Positions 54,827 through 64,000 of a stretch of 64,000 nucleotides of DNA are shown one piece after another. Positions within the stretch are counted from its first letter, which is position 1, and every line of letters begins with the position of its first letter. The stretch covers positions 2,852,001 to 2,916,000 of the forward strand of contig NZ_CP011454.1 of the NCBI RefSeq assembly GCF_000695095.2, given 5' to 3'. The DNA is from Gemmatimonas phototrophica (GTDB lineage: Bacteria; Gemmatimonadota; Gemmatimonadetes; Gemmatimonadales; Gemmatimonadaceae). Position numbers and translations under genes: made by a program. Under the pieces are notes generated by a model, which worked only from the letters and a program-made list of their open reading frames with translations, was not told the origin of the DNA and ran no database searches.

Positions 54827-56410
54827 TTGCCGTTCGTACTCGAATCAGCCAAAGGCGATCGTCGCTTCTCGCTCGCCGGGCGTGAGTCGCTGGTCGTGGG
54901 GCGCGATCCGATGAGTGATCTACCGGTGCTCGACCCCGCCGTCTCCCGTCGCCACGCGGAGCTGCGGGTCGATGAGCGTGAGCCGATCGTGCATGTCACG
55001 GACTTCGGCTCGCGAAACGGGACGTGGATCAACAACACGCGGGTTACCCGTGGGGTACTGCACGCCGGCGATTCCATTGCCTTTGGCACCGTGGCATTCA
55101 CCCTGCGCGTAGCCCCTGCCACGCCCCTGCGGCCGACGCCGTCGGCCTCCTCCAGCGATCCGGCCTCCACGTTGTTGCGCGAGCGGGTAGTTCCCTCGCG
55201 CGATCAGGCGCTGGCTGACGTGGCCAATGCCTCGGCCAGCAACGAGCGCACGACCCAACGACTCACGCAGCTGGTACGCATTGCGCAACGGCTTGGTTCG
55301 TTTGGTGATCTGGATGGCCTGCTCGACGCGATCACCGCGGAGTTGTTTGACACGTTCGACGCCGACCGGGTGGCCATTCTGCTCGCATCAGGCGATGGCG
55401 CGCTCGACACCCGTGTTTCGCGCGATCGACGGGGCAACATTCCCCGGCCGGTACCGCGAGCCATTGCGAACGGTGTGGCTGAGCGGCAGGTGGCGCTGTT
55501 GACCAACGACGCCGGCAGCGACGAACGCACCGCCGGCGAGTCAGTGCTCAAGCAGGCGGTCAAGTCGGCCATTGCGGCCCCCTTGCTCGGCGAACAGCGC
55601 ACCACGATTGGCGTGGTGTATGTGGACCATCTGCGCGAGGCCTCGATCTTCGACGACGATGATCTGGCCCTCCTGGTGGCCTTTGCGGGAATCGCCGCCG
55701 CTGCCGTTGAACGCGAGACGGCCGCCGCCCAATTGCTGCAAGCCGCCCGCGTCCGTGAAAACTTCGAACGCTACTTCACGCCACAGTTGGCCGAGCGCAT
55801 TGCCGCCACCACGTCCCGCGTGGAGCCGGGGGGGACACGTCAGCCGGTAGTGGTCCTGTTCAGTGATATCCGTGGCTTTACCGCCATTGCCGAATCGCTG
55901 CCTGCCATGCAGATGGCCAACCAGCTGAATGAATATTTTTCAGCCATGGTGGAGTGTGTGTTTCGCCACGGCGGCGCATTGGACAAGTTCATTGGGGATG
56001 CCATCATGGCGTACTGGGGTGCCCCTGAATCGCGTGATGACGATGTGGATTGCGCCGTCGCCGCCGCCTTCGATATGCAGGTGGCACTGGCCGAGCTGAA
56101 TGCCCGATGGCGCCGCGAGGACCGCCCACAACTGCACGTGGGCATCGGCATTCATCGGGGGGATGCCTTTGTCGGCAATATCGGCTCGCCACGTCGCCTC
56201 GAGTTTACGCTCATTGGCGATACCGTGAATGTGGCCAGCCGGCTGTGTAGTCTTGCGCAAGCCGACGAGATCCTGGTGAGTGAGGCGATCGTGGAAACGG
56301 TCACCGCGTCACGCGCCATGCCGGTCCACTGTCGTTCGCGCGAGGAGTTGCGGGTGGTGCGCCGGAACAGTGAAGACAGCCCGGTCTGGCAAGTGGAGCG
56401 GGCATTGTGA
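54827..56410 (+). CDS. FHA-GAF-class III adenylate cyclase
   Basis: 527 residues from TTG 54827, 3 bp after trpE. An FHA phosphothreonine-binding domain (~residues 5-95: VVGRDPMSD, SRRHAEL, GSRNGTW) is followed by a GAF sensor domain (~150-290) and a class III cyclase domain (~340-520). The metal-binding aspartates are in FSDIRGF (~346) and IGDAIMAY (~390). Lys in DKFIGD and Thr in EFTLIGDTVN fit an adenylate cyclase of the class IIIb type; GTP specificity is less likely. It probably reads a phosphoprotein signal and makes cAMP. No membrane segment, so cytosolic. Confidence 0.85.
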   Translation: MPFVLESAKGDRRFSLAGRESLVVGRDPMSDLPVLDPAVSRRHAELRVDEREPIVHVTDFGSRNGTWINNTRVTRGVLHAGDSIAFGTVAFTLRVAPATPLRPTPSASSSDPASTLLRERVVPSRDQALADVANASASNERTTQRLTQLVRIAQRLGSFGDLDGLLDAITAELFDTFDADRVAILLASGDGALDTRVSRDRRGNIPRPVPRAIANGVAERQVALLTNDAGSDERTAGESVLKQAVKSAIAAPLLGEQRTTIGVVYVDHLREASIFDDDDLALLVAFAGIAAAAVERETAAAQLLQAARVRENFERYFTPQLAERIAATTSRVEPGGTRQPVVVLFSDIRGFTAIAESLPAMQMANQLNEYFSAMVECVFRHGGALDKFIGDAIMAYWGAPESRDDDVDCAVAAAFDMQVALAELNARWRREDRPQLHVGIGIHRGDAFVGNIGSPRRLEFTLIGDTVNVASRLCSLAQADEILVSEAIVETVTASRAMPVHCRSREELRVVRRNSEDSPVWQVERAL

Positions 56411-57222
56411 CGTCACCCGCGCACTTCCCCTCGTCCATCGCCCCGGCGCAGCTGTCGGTCCCGGCGGCCAGTGTGCACGGGAGCCCTGATGTCGTGCAGG
56501 AGCTGGCAGCGCTCGTGCGTGAACATGGTTCCCTGTACGACTGGGCGGCCTCGCAGCCGCAACCGCGCGCCCTGCGCGGCCGTGCCCCTGTCTATGTGGC
56601 CACGCTGCCGCAATCAGGGATATCGGTGGTGATTCGCCATGCCTGGCACGGTGGGCTGCTGGCCCCGTTCACCCGCGATCTGTTTCGTCGCCCCACCCGT
56701 GCCCCGCTTGAATACGCGCGCTCACGGGAGTTACGACAACTGGGTATTCCCACCACGGATGTGCTGGGGTTTGCGCTGTACGACGCTCCGTTCGGCCTGG
56801 CCCGAGTGGATGTCGCGACCCGGTATGTAGACCACACCGCCGATCTCGGCATGATCCTCGCCGGCCTGGCCCCGTCCATTGAGTGTGATGCCGCACTTGA
56901 GGCGACGTTGGCGCTTCTGGAGGCGCTGGCGATGCACGGTGTGGTGCATCCCGATCTCAACGTCAAGAACGTCATGCTGCATACGCCACCGGATTCGCCG
57001 GTGCGCGCCATGATGATTGATGTGGATGTCGTGATGACGGGCTCGATATCACCGCAGCGCACGATGGAACGCAACGTGGCCCGGTTGGTCCGTTCGCTGC
57101 ACAAGTGGAATAGACACTTCGGCTGTGACATGGCCGATGCGCGCATCGAGGCGTTTGCTTCCGCTGCACGGGCGCGCACCCCACGCTCCGCGCTTGTTGC
57201 TGCGGACGCCACTCGCGTATGA
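56407..57222 (+). CDS. Kdo/LPS kinase-like protein (WaaP/InaA family)
   Basis: 271 residues, GTG start overlapping the cyclase gene. The fold is that of 3-deoxy-D-manno-octulosonic acid kinases: VVIRHAWHGGLLAPF (~75) corresponds to the glycine-rich RHYRRGG-type loop, HPDLNVKNVML (~181) is the catalytic loop, and MMIDVDVV (~200) is the DFG-like metal site. It is coupled by an ATGA overlap to a family 9 glycosyltransferase, which fits phosphorylation of the LPS inner core. Confidence 0.78.
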   Translation: MTSPAHFPSSIAPAQLSVPAASVHGSPDVVQELAALVREHGSLYDWAASQPQPRALRGRAPVYVATLPQSGISVVIRHAWHGGLLAPFTRDLFRRPTRAPLEYARSRELRQLGIPTTDVLGFALYDAPFGLARVDVATRYVDHTADLGMILAGLAPSIECDAALEATLALLEALAMHGVVHPDLNVKNVMLHTPPDSPVRAMMIDVDVVMTGSISPQRTMERNVARLVRSLHKWNRHFGCDMADARIEAFASAARARTPRSALVAADATRV

Positions 57223-58304
57223 AAACGCCGACCACCCCGGCCCTGCCTCCGCTGGCATTGAAGCGCGTTGGTATCGTCATGATGAGTGCTGTTGGCGATG
57301 CGGTGCATGTCATGCCGGTCATTCACGCCCTGAAGAAACACGCTCCCGACTGTCGCGTCACCTGGGTGCTCCAACCCGGGCCGGCAACGCTGGTTCGCGG
57401 CCATCCGCTGGTTGATGACATCGTGCTCTTTGATCGGTCCAAGGGATGGCGCGGTTTTCTGGAGACCCGGGCACAGCTGGCGACGCGGGAGTTCGATGTG
57501 GTCCTGGGATTGCAGGTGTATTTCAAGGCCGGGCTGATCACGGGGTTTACCCGATCACCGGTGAAGCTGGGCTTTGACAGGGCCCGCGCCCGCGACGCGA
57601 ACTGGCTGTTCACCACGCACCGCATCGCGCCACATGTGGGGCAGCATGTGCAGGATCAGTATTTCGAATTTCTCGATGCGCTTGGCGTTCCGCATGGCGC
57701 GCCGCAGTGGGCGTTGGGGCCGTGGAACGAGGAGGAGCGGTCGTGGCAGCGCACGTTCCTGGCGCAGTTCGACCGACCGATTGCGCCAATCGTGGTGGCC
57801 ACCAGCAAAGCCGCCAAGGACTGGATGCCCGAGCGGTGGGCCCAGGTGTGCCACCTGTTGTGGAACGACTATGGCCTCCAGCCGGTGCTGGTGGGGGGAC
57901 GCTCCGAGCGGGAACTGGCGGCCGAAGCCATCATTTTGCGCGACGCGCCCATGGCGCACTCCGCGCTGGGCAGCGGGCTGCGCAAACTGGCCGCGATTCT
58001 TGATGGAGCCGCGGTGGCATTGTCGCCGGACACGGGTCCGTTGCATCTCGCCATTGCGCTGCGCACGCCGGTCATTTCCCTGCTGGGCTATACCAATCCG
58101 AAGCGCGTGGGCCCGTACGATTTTGCGCACGACCTCATGATCGATGCGTATGGCGATCCCGGCGAGGAGTACCCCCTCGACATGGTGTACCGGGAGGGGC
58201 GACTGCCCCGCATTACCGTGGAGGACGTCGCCGCAAAACTTTCGCAGTGGCGCACCGACTATCGTGACGCGCGTCTGCGCGAGTTGGCGTCGCGCCTCGG
58301 TTAG
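57219..58304 (+). CDS. Glycosyltransferase family 9 (heptosyltransferase-like)
   Basis: 361 residues. Start VGIVMMSAVGDAVHVMPVIHALKK (in two parts, ~11-34) is the ADP-heptose transferase signature, and LSPDTGPLHLAIALRTPVI (~268-286) is the donor-site region. It probably adds a heptose or similar sugar to the LPS core. The gene ends in a 4-bp convergent overlap with maf. Confidence 0.85.
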   Translation: MKTPTTPALPPLALKRVGIVMMSAVGDAVHVMPVIHALKKHAPDCRVTWVLQPGPATLVRGHPLVDDIVLFDRSKGWRGFLETRAQLATREFDVVLGLQVYFKAGLITGFTRSPVKLGFDRARARDANWLFTTHRIAPHVGQHVQDQYFEFLDALGVPHGAPQWALGPWNEEERSWQRTFLAQFDRPIAPIVVATSKAAKDWMPERWAQVCHLLWNDYGLQPVLVGGRSERELAAEAIILRDAPMAHSALGSGLRKLAAILDGAAVALSPDTGPLHLAIALRTPVISLLGYTNPKRVGPYDFAHDLMIDAYGDPGEEYPLDMVYREGRLPRITVEDVAAKLSQWRTDYRDARLRELASRLG

Positions 58305-58909
58305 CTGGCCAGCGGCGCAAAACGGTAGACAAAGCCAAGCGCTTGCAGGAGCTCCACGAGACGGCCAAGGGGAAGACCCATGACCGCGTAGTAGTCGCCC
58401 GTGATGGCCTCGACCATGGTGGCCCCATAGCCCTGGATGCCATAGGCGCCGGCCTTGTCCATGGGCTCACCGGTCCGCACATAGGCCTCAATCTGGGGGC
58501 GCGACAGGACGCGAAATCGCACCGTCACCGCCTCCACGCCGGAGAGGGTCTGTCCACCATGCGCGACCGCGACGGCGGTATACACGGTGTGCTCACGACC
58601 GGATAATTGTTCGAGCATGTTCACGGCGTCGGCGGCAGTGGAGGGTTTGCCAAGAATGGCCCCATCCACCACCACGATGGTATCCGACCCCACGACCACC
58701 GCGTCGGGGAACTGCACCGCCAAGGTGTGCGCCTTCTCCCGCGCGAGCCGTTCGCAATGCGGCACGGGGGCCTCATCCGGCCACACCGTTTCGTCAATGT
58801 CGGCCGGGCATACTTCGTGCTCGAGTCCGATCTGATTGAGCAGTTCCCGACGGCGCGGGGACTGCGAGGCGAGAATGAGCCGGACTGGTGAGCTGGCGGG
58901 CGTGTGCAT
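58301..58909 (-). CDS. maf: Maf-type nucleotide pyrophosphatase
   Basis: 202 residues from ATG 58909. Hydrolyses dTTP/UTP or modified nucleotides. Start LILASQSPRRRELL (~residues 11-24) is the substrate-binding SxSPRR motif, with ADIDE (~37), VVGSDTIVVVDG (~73) and DKAGAYGIQG (~152) all present. The longer reading to 59017 runs into the divergent metZ leader and is not supported. Confidence 0.9.
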   Translation of the reverse strand: MHTPASSPVRLILASQSPRRRELLNQIGLEHEVCPADIDETVWPDEAPVPHCERLAREKAHTLAVQFPDAVVVGSDTIVVVDGAILGKPSTAADAVNMLEQLSGREHTVYTAVAVAHGGQTLSGVEAVTVRFRVLSRPQIEAYVRTGEPMDKAGAYGIQGYGATMVEAITGDYYAVMGLPLGRLVELLQALGFVYRFAPLAS

Positions 58910-58928
58910 GCGGGTAAGTTTATCGGAC

Positions 58929-58970
58929 GTCCCGCCCCGACGGCAGCACCGTTGCGCTCCCCGGCGGGAC
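58929..58970 (+). other. Inverted repeat in the metZ leader
   Basis: GTCCCGCC (58929-58936) pairs with GGCGGGAC (58963-58970), and inside it ACGG/CCGT form a smaller stem (58940-58943 with 58949-58952). The structure ends 22 bp before the metZ ATG in an 83-bp divergent gap shared with maf. It could be a leader RNA structure controlling metZ or an operator; it does not match a SAM riboswitch I recognise. Confidence 0.35.
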
Positions 58971-58992
58971 CTCTGCCTCTGCCTTTCTTGCC

Positions 58993-60174
58993 ATGTCGAA
59001 CGCACCGCACGATCCACACTTCGAGACGCTCGCCATCCGGACCCAGACGCCGCTGTCTGCGGAACGCGAACACTCGGTTCCGTTGTATCTCACGTCCAGC
59101 TTCCAGTTCGACGACGCGGAGCATGCACGGGCGCTGTTTGCCGAGGAAATGCCGGGGAACATCTACAGCCGGTACGCCAATCCGAACACCGATGAACTGG
59201 TCCGCAAGCTCTGTCTGCTCGAAGGGGGCGACGATGGCATCGCCACGGCATCCGGGATGTCGGCCGTATTCACGGCGATTGCGGCCCGTGTCTCCAGCGG
59301 TGATCACGTATTGGCCTCGCGGGCGCTGTTTGGCAGTACCCATCAGCTCTTTACTCGCATTCTGCCCAAATGGGGGGTAGCGAGCGACTACGCCGACGTC
59401 AGCGACCCCTCGAGCTGGGAACGCCTGCTCAGGCCCAACACGAAGCTGATTTTCATTGAGACGCCGTCGAACCCGGGGCTCGAACTGATCGACCTCGAGT
59501 GGTTGGGTGCTCTCGCGCAATCACGCGGTATTCCTCTGGTGGTCGACAACTGTTTTGCCACGCCCTACCTGCAGCGGCCGCTCGCGCTGGGGGCCTCGGT
59601 GGTCATTCATTCCGCCACGAAGTACATGGACGGTCAGGGACGCGCACTGGGGGGCGCGATCATCGGCACGAAGGAGTACCTCGCCGACTGTCGCTTCTTT
59701 GCGCGGCACACCGGTCCGGCCATGAGTGCCTTCAATGCCTGGTTGCTCTCGAAGTCGCTGGAAACGCTGGCCGTGCGTATGGACCGGCATTGCAGCAACG
59801 CGATGACACTGGCGCAGCACTTCGAAGGCCATCCGATGCTGGAGGCGGTGCGCTACCCGTTTTTGCCGTCGCACCCGCAGTACGCGCTGGCGCAGCGCCA
59901 GATGTCCCAGGGTGGCGGCATTGTCGTGCTGGTGCTCAAGGGAGGGCTGGAGGCCGGGCGCCGTTTTCTCGACCGGGTCCGGATGGTCTCCCACTCGGCG
60001 AACCTTGGCGATACCCGGACCATTGTCACCCACCCGGCCAGCACGACGCACAGCAAGCTCACGCCGGCCGAACGGGAGGCTGTGGCGATTTCCGACGGCC
60101 TGATCCGGGTGAGCGTGGGGCTGGAGCATGTCACCGACATTATTGCCGACCTGGAACAGGCGCTGGGGAGCTAA
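58993..60174 (+). CDS. metZ: O-succinylhomoserine sulfhydrylase (PLP enzyme)
   Basis: 393 residues of the Cys/Met metabolism PLP family. VPLYLTSSFQFDDAEHA (~29-45), YSRYANPN (~58), ATASGMSAVF (~85) and the PLP lysine in SATKYMDGQGR (~208) are typical of MetZ, which uses sulfide to make homocysteine. The family also includes cystathionine gamma-synthase and O-acetylhomoserine sulfhydrylase; ALGGAIIG and the overall length favour MetZ. Confidence 0.82.
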   Translation: MSNAPHDPHFETLAIRTQTPLSAEREHSVPLYLTSSFQFDDAEHARALFAEEMPGNIYSRYANPNTDELVRKLCLLEGGDDGIATASGMSAVFTAIAARVSSGDHVLASRALFGSTHQLFTRILPKWGVASDYADVSDPSSWERLLRPNTKLIFIETPSNPGLELIDLEWLGALAQSRGIPLVVDNCFATPYLQRPLALGASVVIHSATKYMDGQGRALGGAIIGTKEYLADCRFFARHTGPAMSAFNAWLLSKSLETLAVRMDRHCSNAMTLAQHFEGHPMLEAVRYPFLPSHPQYALAQRQMSQGGGIVVLVLKGGLEAGRRFLDRVRMVSHSANLGDTRTIVTHPASTTHSKLTPAEREAVAISDGLIRVSVGLEHVTDIIADLEQALGS

Positions 60175-60302
60175 GCGCCGGGGAACCGGCCGAGCCGGGC
60201 ATTAAGAATTGGTTGAATGGGTGCCCGGGGAATTGCTTCAACGCCGGTCCCGACCGTACCGTATAGTCGAGGCCGCTCAAACCGTGGGTTTATAGATGGG
60301 TC

Positions 60303-60782
60303 CTACGGTGCGGTGTCGGCGTCTCGCTCCAGCCAAATCGTGACCGGGCCTTCATTCACGAGTTCGACGTCCATGTTGGCACCGAATTCGCCTGTTTCAA
60401 CCTGTAGGCCCCGCCGTTTCAAGCACATCACGAATTGGTTATATAGTGGGATGGCGATCTCAGGTTTGGCGGCGTCGATGAAACTCGGTCGGCGACCCTT
60501 CCTGGAGTCGGCGTAGAGTGTGAACTGTGACACGACCAACACGGCTCCGCCCTGTTCGACGATGTCCAGGTTAAGTTTCTGATCTGCATCTGGAAACAGT
60601 CGTAGCCCGATAATCTTGTCGGCCATCCATTCGAGCTCGCGTTGCGTGTCCGAATGGGTGAAGCCCACAAGCAGCAGGTATCCGCCATGGATTCGCCCGG
60701 AGATCCGATCAATCGGTCCTTCGTCCGATTCCTCTCGAATGCGGACTTCAGCACGTTTCACGCGTTGGAGTAGTATTCGCAT
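60303..60782 (-). CDS. dtd: D-aminoacyl-tRNA deacylase
   Basis: 159 residues from ATG 60782. Removes D-amino acids mischarged on tRNA. The active-site motifs SQFTLYADSRKGRRPSF (~82-98) and NEGPVTIWLE (~143-152) are complete. The second strand region (REESDEGPIDRISGRI) is a few residues longer than in typical Dtd. The gene looks less GC-rich than its neighbours, which may indicate different ancestry. It is convergent with metZ. Confidence 0.9.
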   Translation of the reverse strand: MRILLQRVKRAEVRIREESDEGPIDRISGRIHGGYLLLVGFTHSDTQRELEWMADKIIGLRLFPDADQKLNLDIVEQGGAVLVVSQFTLYADSRKGRRPSFIDAAKPEIAIPLYNQFVMCLKRRGLQVETGEFGANMDVELVNEGPVTIWLERDADTAP

Positions 60783-60856
60783 AGCAACAAAGATTGGCTC
60801 TGTTGTCGCGGGAAGTAAGCGCACAGTCGCGCTTGCGTCCGGGATCGGTGGGGCTA

Positions 60857-62425
60857 ATGCAAATCACTAGAACCGTGCAACCTCGTCTTGCGCTTCATTT
60901 CGACCTGACGCCGCGTACCGCGGCGACGGATGCTGACTCAGCTTTCCTCGCCGCCTGCGTGGCGTGGCTTGGGTTGGACCAGGGCCAGCAACTCAGCTGG
61001 GACTCCCCTTCGAACCATACGCTTGACGGTGGACGCATTCTCCGTTGGGCGCCCTTCCGGCACGAGGGTTCAGCGCTGGCCGACATCGTCGTGCATGCGC
61101 CAGACCCGCTCGACCGCTCACTGCAATGGTCCACCAACGTTACGTATGTCGTAACGACGAGTGCCAACGGCAGCCAGCATCGCCAGGTGAACATCCGGGT
61201 GGGTACCGAGGGTGGTGCCCCGAACGGCGCCCCGCCCCCAGTGCGGCCTCCCCGTTTGCTCTCCGAACTGGACGCGGCGTTCACGCTCGTGTCCAACGAC
61301 GGACCGCTGCAGCGGACCCCGACCCAGCTCGAAGCCGGCACCCTCGACGCCTTTGTGCGTTTTGTGCTTTGTGATCCGGCCCGTACCATGCCGGTGCTGC
61401 TGCTTACGGAATTGCCCGATGGTGGCTTCGTCATGCCCCCCGAGCAGTTCGCCGCGGAAATGTTCGGCCTCGGGCTCTGTTTCCAGCTACGCCACTCCGA
61501 CACGTTTGCGCTGTCTGATGCCGTGGGTGGCCATGCGCGCTCCGTCTTCCTCGGATCCGCGCGCGCCTACCTCCCCGGGTTCTCGCTCGAATCGGATCCG
61601 TTCCAGCATCCGCTCGTTCTGGCGCGTGCGCTGGCGCTCCCCGGGGAACGTCGCCGCCTCGTACAGCGGCTGGCCGAAGTATCCGTCGCGCGGCCGTTCT
61701 CCGATCCCGCCATTTGCGACACGTTGCGTGATCTCCGCTCCGCCGCGTACAGCATGCGCCCGGATGCGTCAGAAGCGCTCGCGGCCGCAGAGTCGGGCGT
61801 GGAAATGGACAAGGGGCAGATGATTGCTCTGGTACGGCAGCTCGAAGAGGCCGTGCGGGCAGCAGAGGGCGAACTCTCCCGCACCCGCGAGCGCTTGGTA
61901 GAGTCGCGTCAGCATCTCGAAGCCGAGAAGGCGTCGGCCCGTGCCCTGCGCACCACGCTGGCGGCCCACAAGGAGCGTCAGCCCATCGCCAAGCCGGCCA
62001 GCGATGCCCCGCAGTCTGTGCTTGAGGCCGTGGAGCGCGCGCAGGCACTGTACAGCGACGCGTTGCGCATTCTGCCGTCGGCGTACGCGTCGTCCAAGGA
62101 ATCGGAGTTCCCCGATCCCGATACGGCGTGGTCGTATCTCAAGGCCCTCGGCGAAGTGGGTCGGCGGCGTCAGGATCGTGCCCTGGGACGTCCGCTCGGT
62201 GAAGTGTTCGCGGATCTCGGCGTAGACTACTCGCCGGGCCCCAGCGACCCGACGCGCAAGACGCCGTACCTCTTCCGGGAAGGGGACCGCGAGGTGGAGT
62301 GCGCCGATCAGCTGCGGAAGGGGAGCAACCCCGTGACGTGCCTGCGCATCTACTTCGCCAGCACGGAAGACGGTGGATTCGTCATCGGACACGTGGGCCG
62401 TCAGATCGACGTACTCGGGAAGTAA
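60857..62425 (+). CDS. Unidentified protein with a central coiled coil and a conserved-looking C-terminal domain
   Basis: 522 residues from ATG 60857 (a frame to 60794 adds unsupported sequence). Residues ~1-130 look like a beta-rich domain (LDGGRILRWAPFRHEG, VTYVVTTSANG). A Pro/Gly-rich linker follows (~135-150), then a mixed domain to ~310, a charged coiled coil at ~325-385 (IALVRQLEEAVRAAEGEL), and a C-terminal domain with FREGDREVECADQL and TCLRIYFASTEDGG...GHVGRQID. That last pattern resembles C-terminal domains of uncharacterised proteins that end in a YIGKHL-type motif; this is a recollection of pattern, not a match I could test. No signal peptide or membrane helix, so cytosolic. Function unknown. 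Confidence 0.7.
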   Translation: MQITRTVQPRLALHFDLTPRTAATDADSAFLAACVAWLGLDQGQQLSWDSPSNHTLDGGRILRWAPFRHEGSALADIVVHAPDPLDRSLQWSTNVTYVVTTSANGSQHRQVNIRVGTEGGAPNGAPPPVRPPRLLSELDAAFTLVSNDGPLQRTPTQLEAGTLDAFVRFVLCDPARTMPVLLLTELPDGGFVMPPEQFAAEMFGLGLCFQLRHSDTFALSDAVGGHARSVFLGSARAYLPGFSLESDPFQHPLVLARALALPGERRRLVQRLAEVSVARPFSDPAICDTLRDLRSAAYSMRPDASEALAAAESGVEMDKGQMIALVRQLEEAVRAAEGELSRTRERLVESRQHLEAEKASARALRTTLAAHKERQPIAKPASDAPQSVLEAVERAQALYSDALRILPSAYASSKESEFPDPDTAWSYLKALGEVGRRRQDRALGRPLGEVFADLGVDYSPGPSDPTRKTPYLFREGDREVECADQLRKGSNPVTCLRIYFASTEDGGFVIGHVGRQIDVLGK

Positions 62426-62463
62426 TGTCGGTGTAGCATCGAAACACCCACGACCCAAAACCC

Positions 62464-62505
62464 AAACCCACGACTCAGAACTGATCAGTTCTGGGTCGTG
62501 GGTTT
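62464..62505. repeat. 42-bp REP-like palindrome, probable bidirectional terminator
   Basis: A near-perfect palindrome centred between 62484 and 62485 with a GATC core and one T/G pair (62475 with 62494). In RNA it would make a 19-bp stem with a tetraloop. The octamer CCCACGAC is in its left arm (62467-62474) and once more at 62447-62454. It sits between two convergent genes; a T-run follows at 62523-62527. The perfection and symmetric core suggest a dispersed repeat family used as a terminator. Confidence 0.7.
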
Positions 62506-62531
62506 AGGTTTACGGTGTTGAGTTTTTGCTG

Positions 62532-64000
<1,469 letters not shown>

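Overview
This is a GC-rich bacterial chromosome segment, most likely from a Gemmatimonadota member close to Gemmatimonas. I infer this from the gene mix: large secreted BNR-repeat and amidohydrolase/beta-lactamase proteins, a CrtB-CruF-CrtI carotenoid block, a complete 14-gene complex I, and an LPS-type Gram-negative envelope. Nearly all genes are packed with ATGA/GTGA start-stop overlaps. Two tandem TGT-N12-ACA palindromes, the PpsR/CrtJ consensus, lie upstream of the phytoene synthase gene. They raise the possibility of a phototrophic relative such as Gemmatimonas phototrophica. No photosynthesis structural gene is present, so that is inference.

Layout. 1-1249: AT-richer accessory DNA with the C-terminal end of a membrane-anchored protein, a HEPN-like protein, a gene-poor stretch and, at the junction with core DNA, the 3' part of a tRNA-Leu(UAG). 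This looks like the edge of an integrated element. 1361-12021: peptide and amino-acid catabolism, with a secreted BNR-repeat protein, a truncated DinB fragment, a secreted D-aminoacylase-like enzyme, and on the minus strand a giant propeller/amidohydrolase/beta-lactamase fusion next to a sarcosine-oxidase-like flavoprotein. 12276-23454: one plus-strand run joining a GltD-like flavoprotein, 2-oxoacid:ferredoxin oxidoreductase (korAB), NAD-dependent formate dehydrogenase (fdsGBA, fdhD, fdsD) and mobA. 23530-38778: minus-strand nuoA-N followed by a malic enzyme. 38779-43251: intergenic region with the PpsR-like sites, then crtB, cruF, a small membrane protein and crtI. 43306-52748: protein quality control (tig, clpP, clpX, lon), with a cytochrome P450 and a membrane protein inserted in reverse between clpP and clpX, then engB and a lipoprotein. 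52750-64000: mixed housekeeping (Nudix, trpE, an FHA-GAF-adenylate cyclase, an LPS kinase-like protein, a family 9 glycosyltransferase, maf, metZ, dtd), an unrecognised coiled-coil protein, a 42-bp palindrome and prfC running off the right edge.

How the genes fit together: the central 27 kb is redox metabolism. KorAB exchanges electrons between 2-oxoacids and ferredoxin, Fds and malic enzyme make NADH, and complex I oxidises NADH. The carotenoid block starts back to back with nuo, from a shared intergenic region.

Two genes have start codons that standard gene callers would probably misplace: nuoJ (apparently ATC) and lon (apparently CTG). No CRISPR array, insertion sequence, rRNA or complete tRNA was seen.
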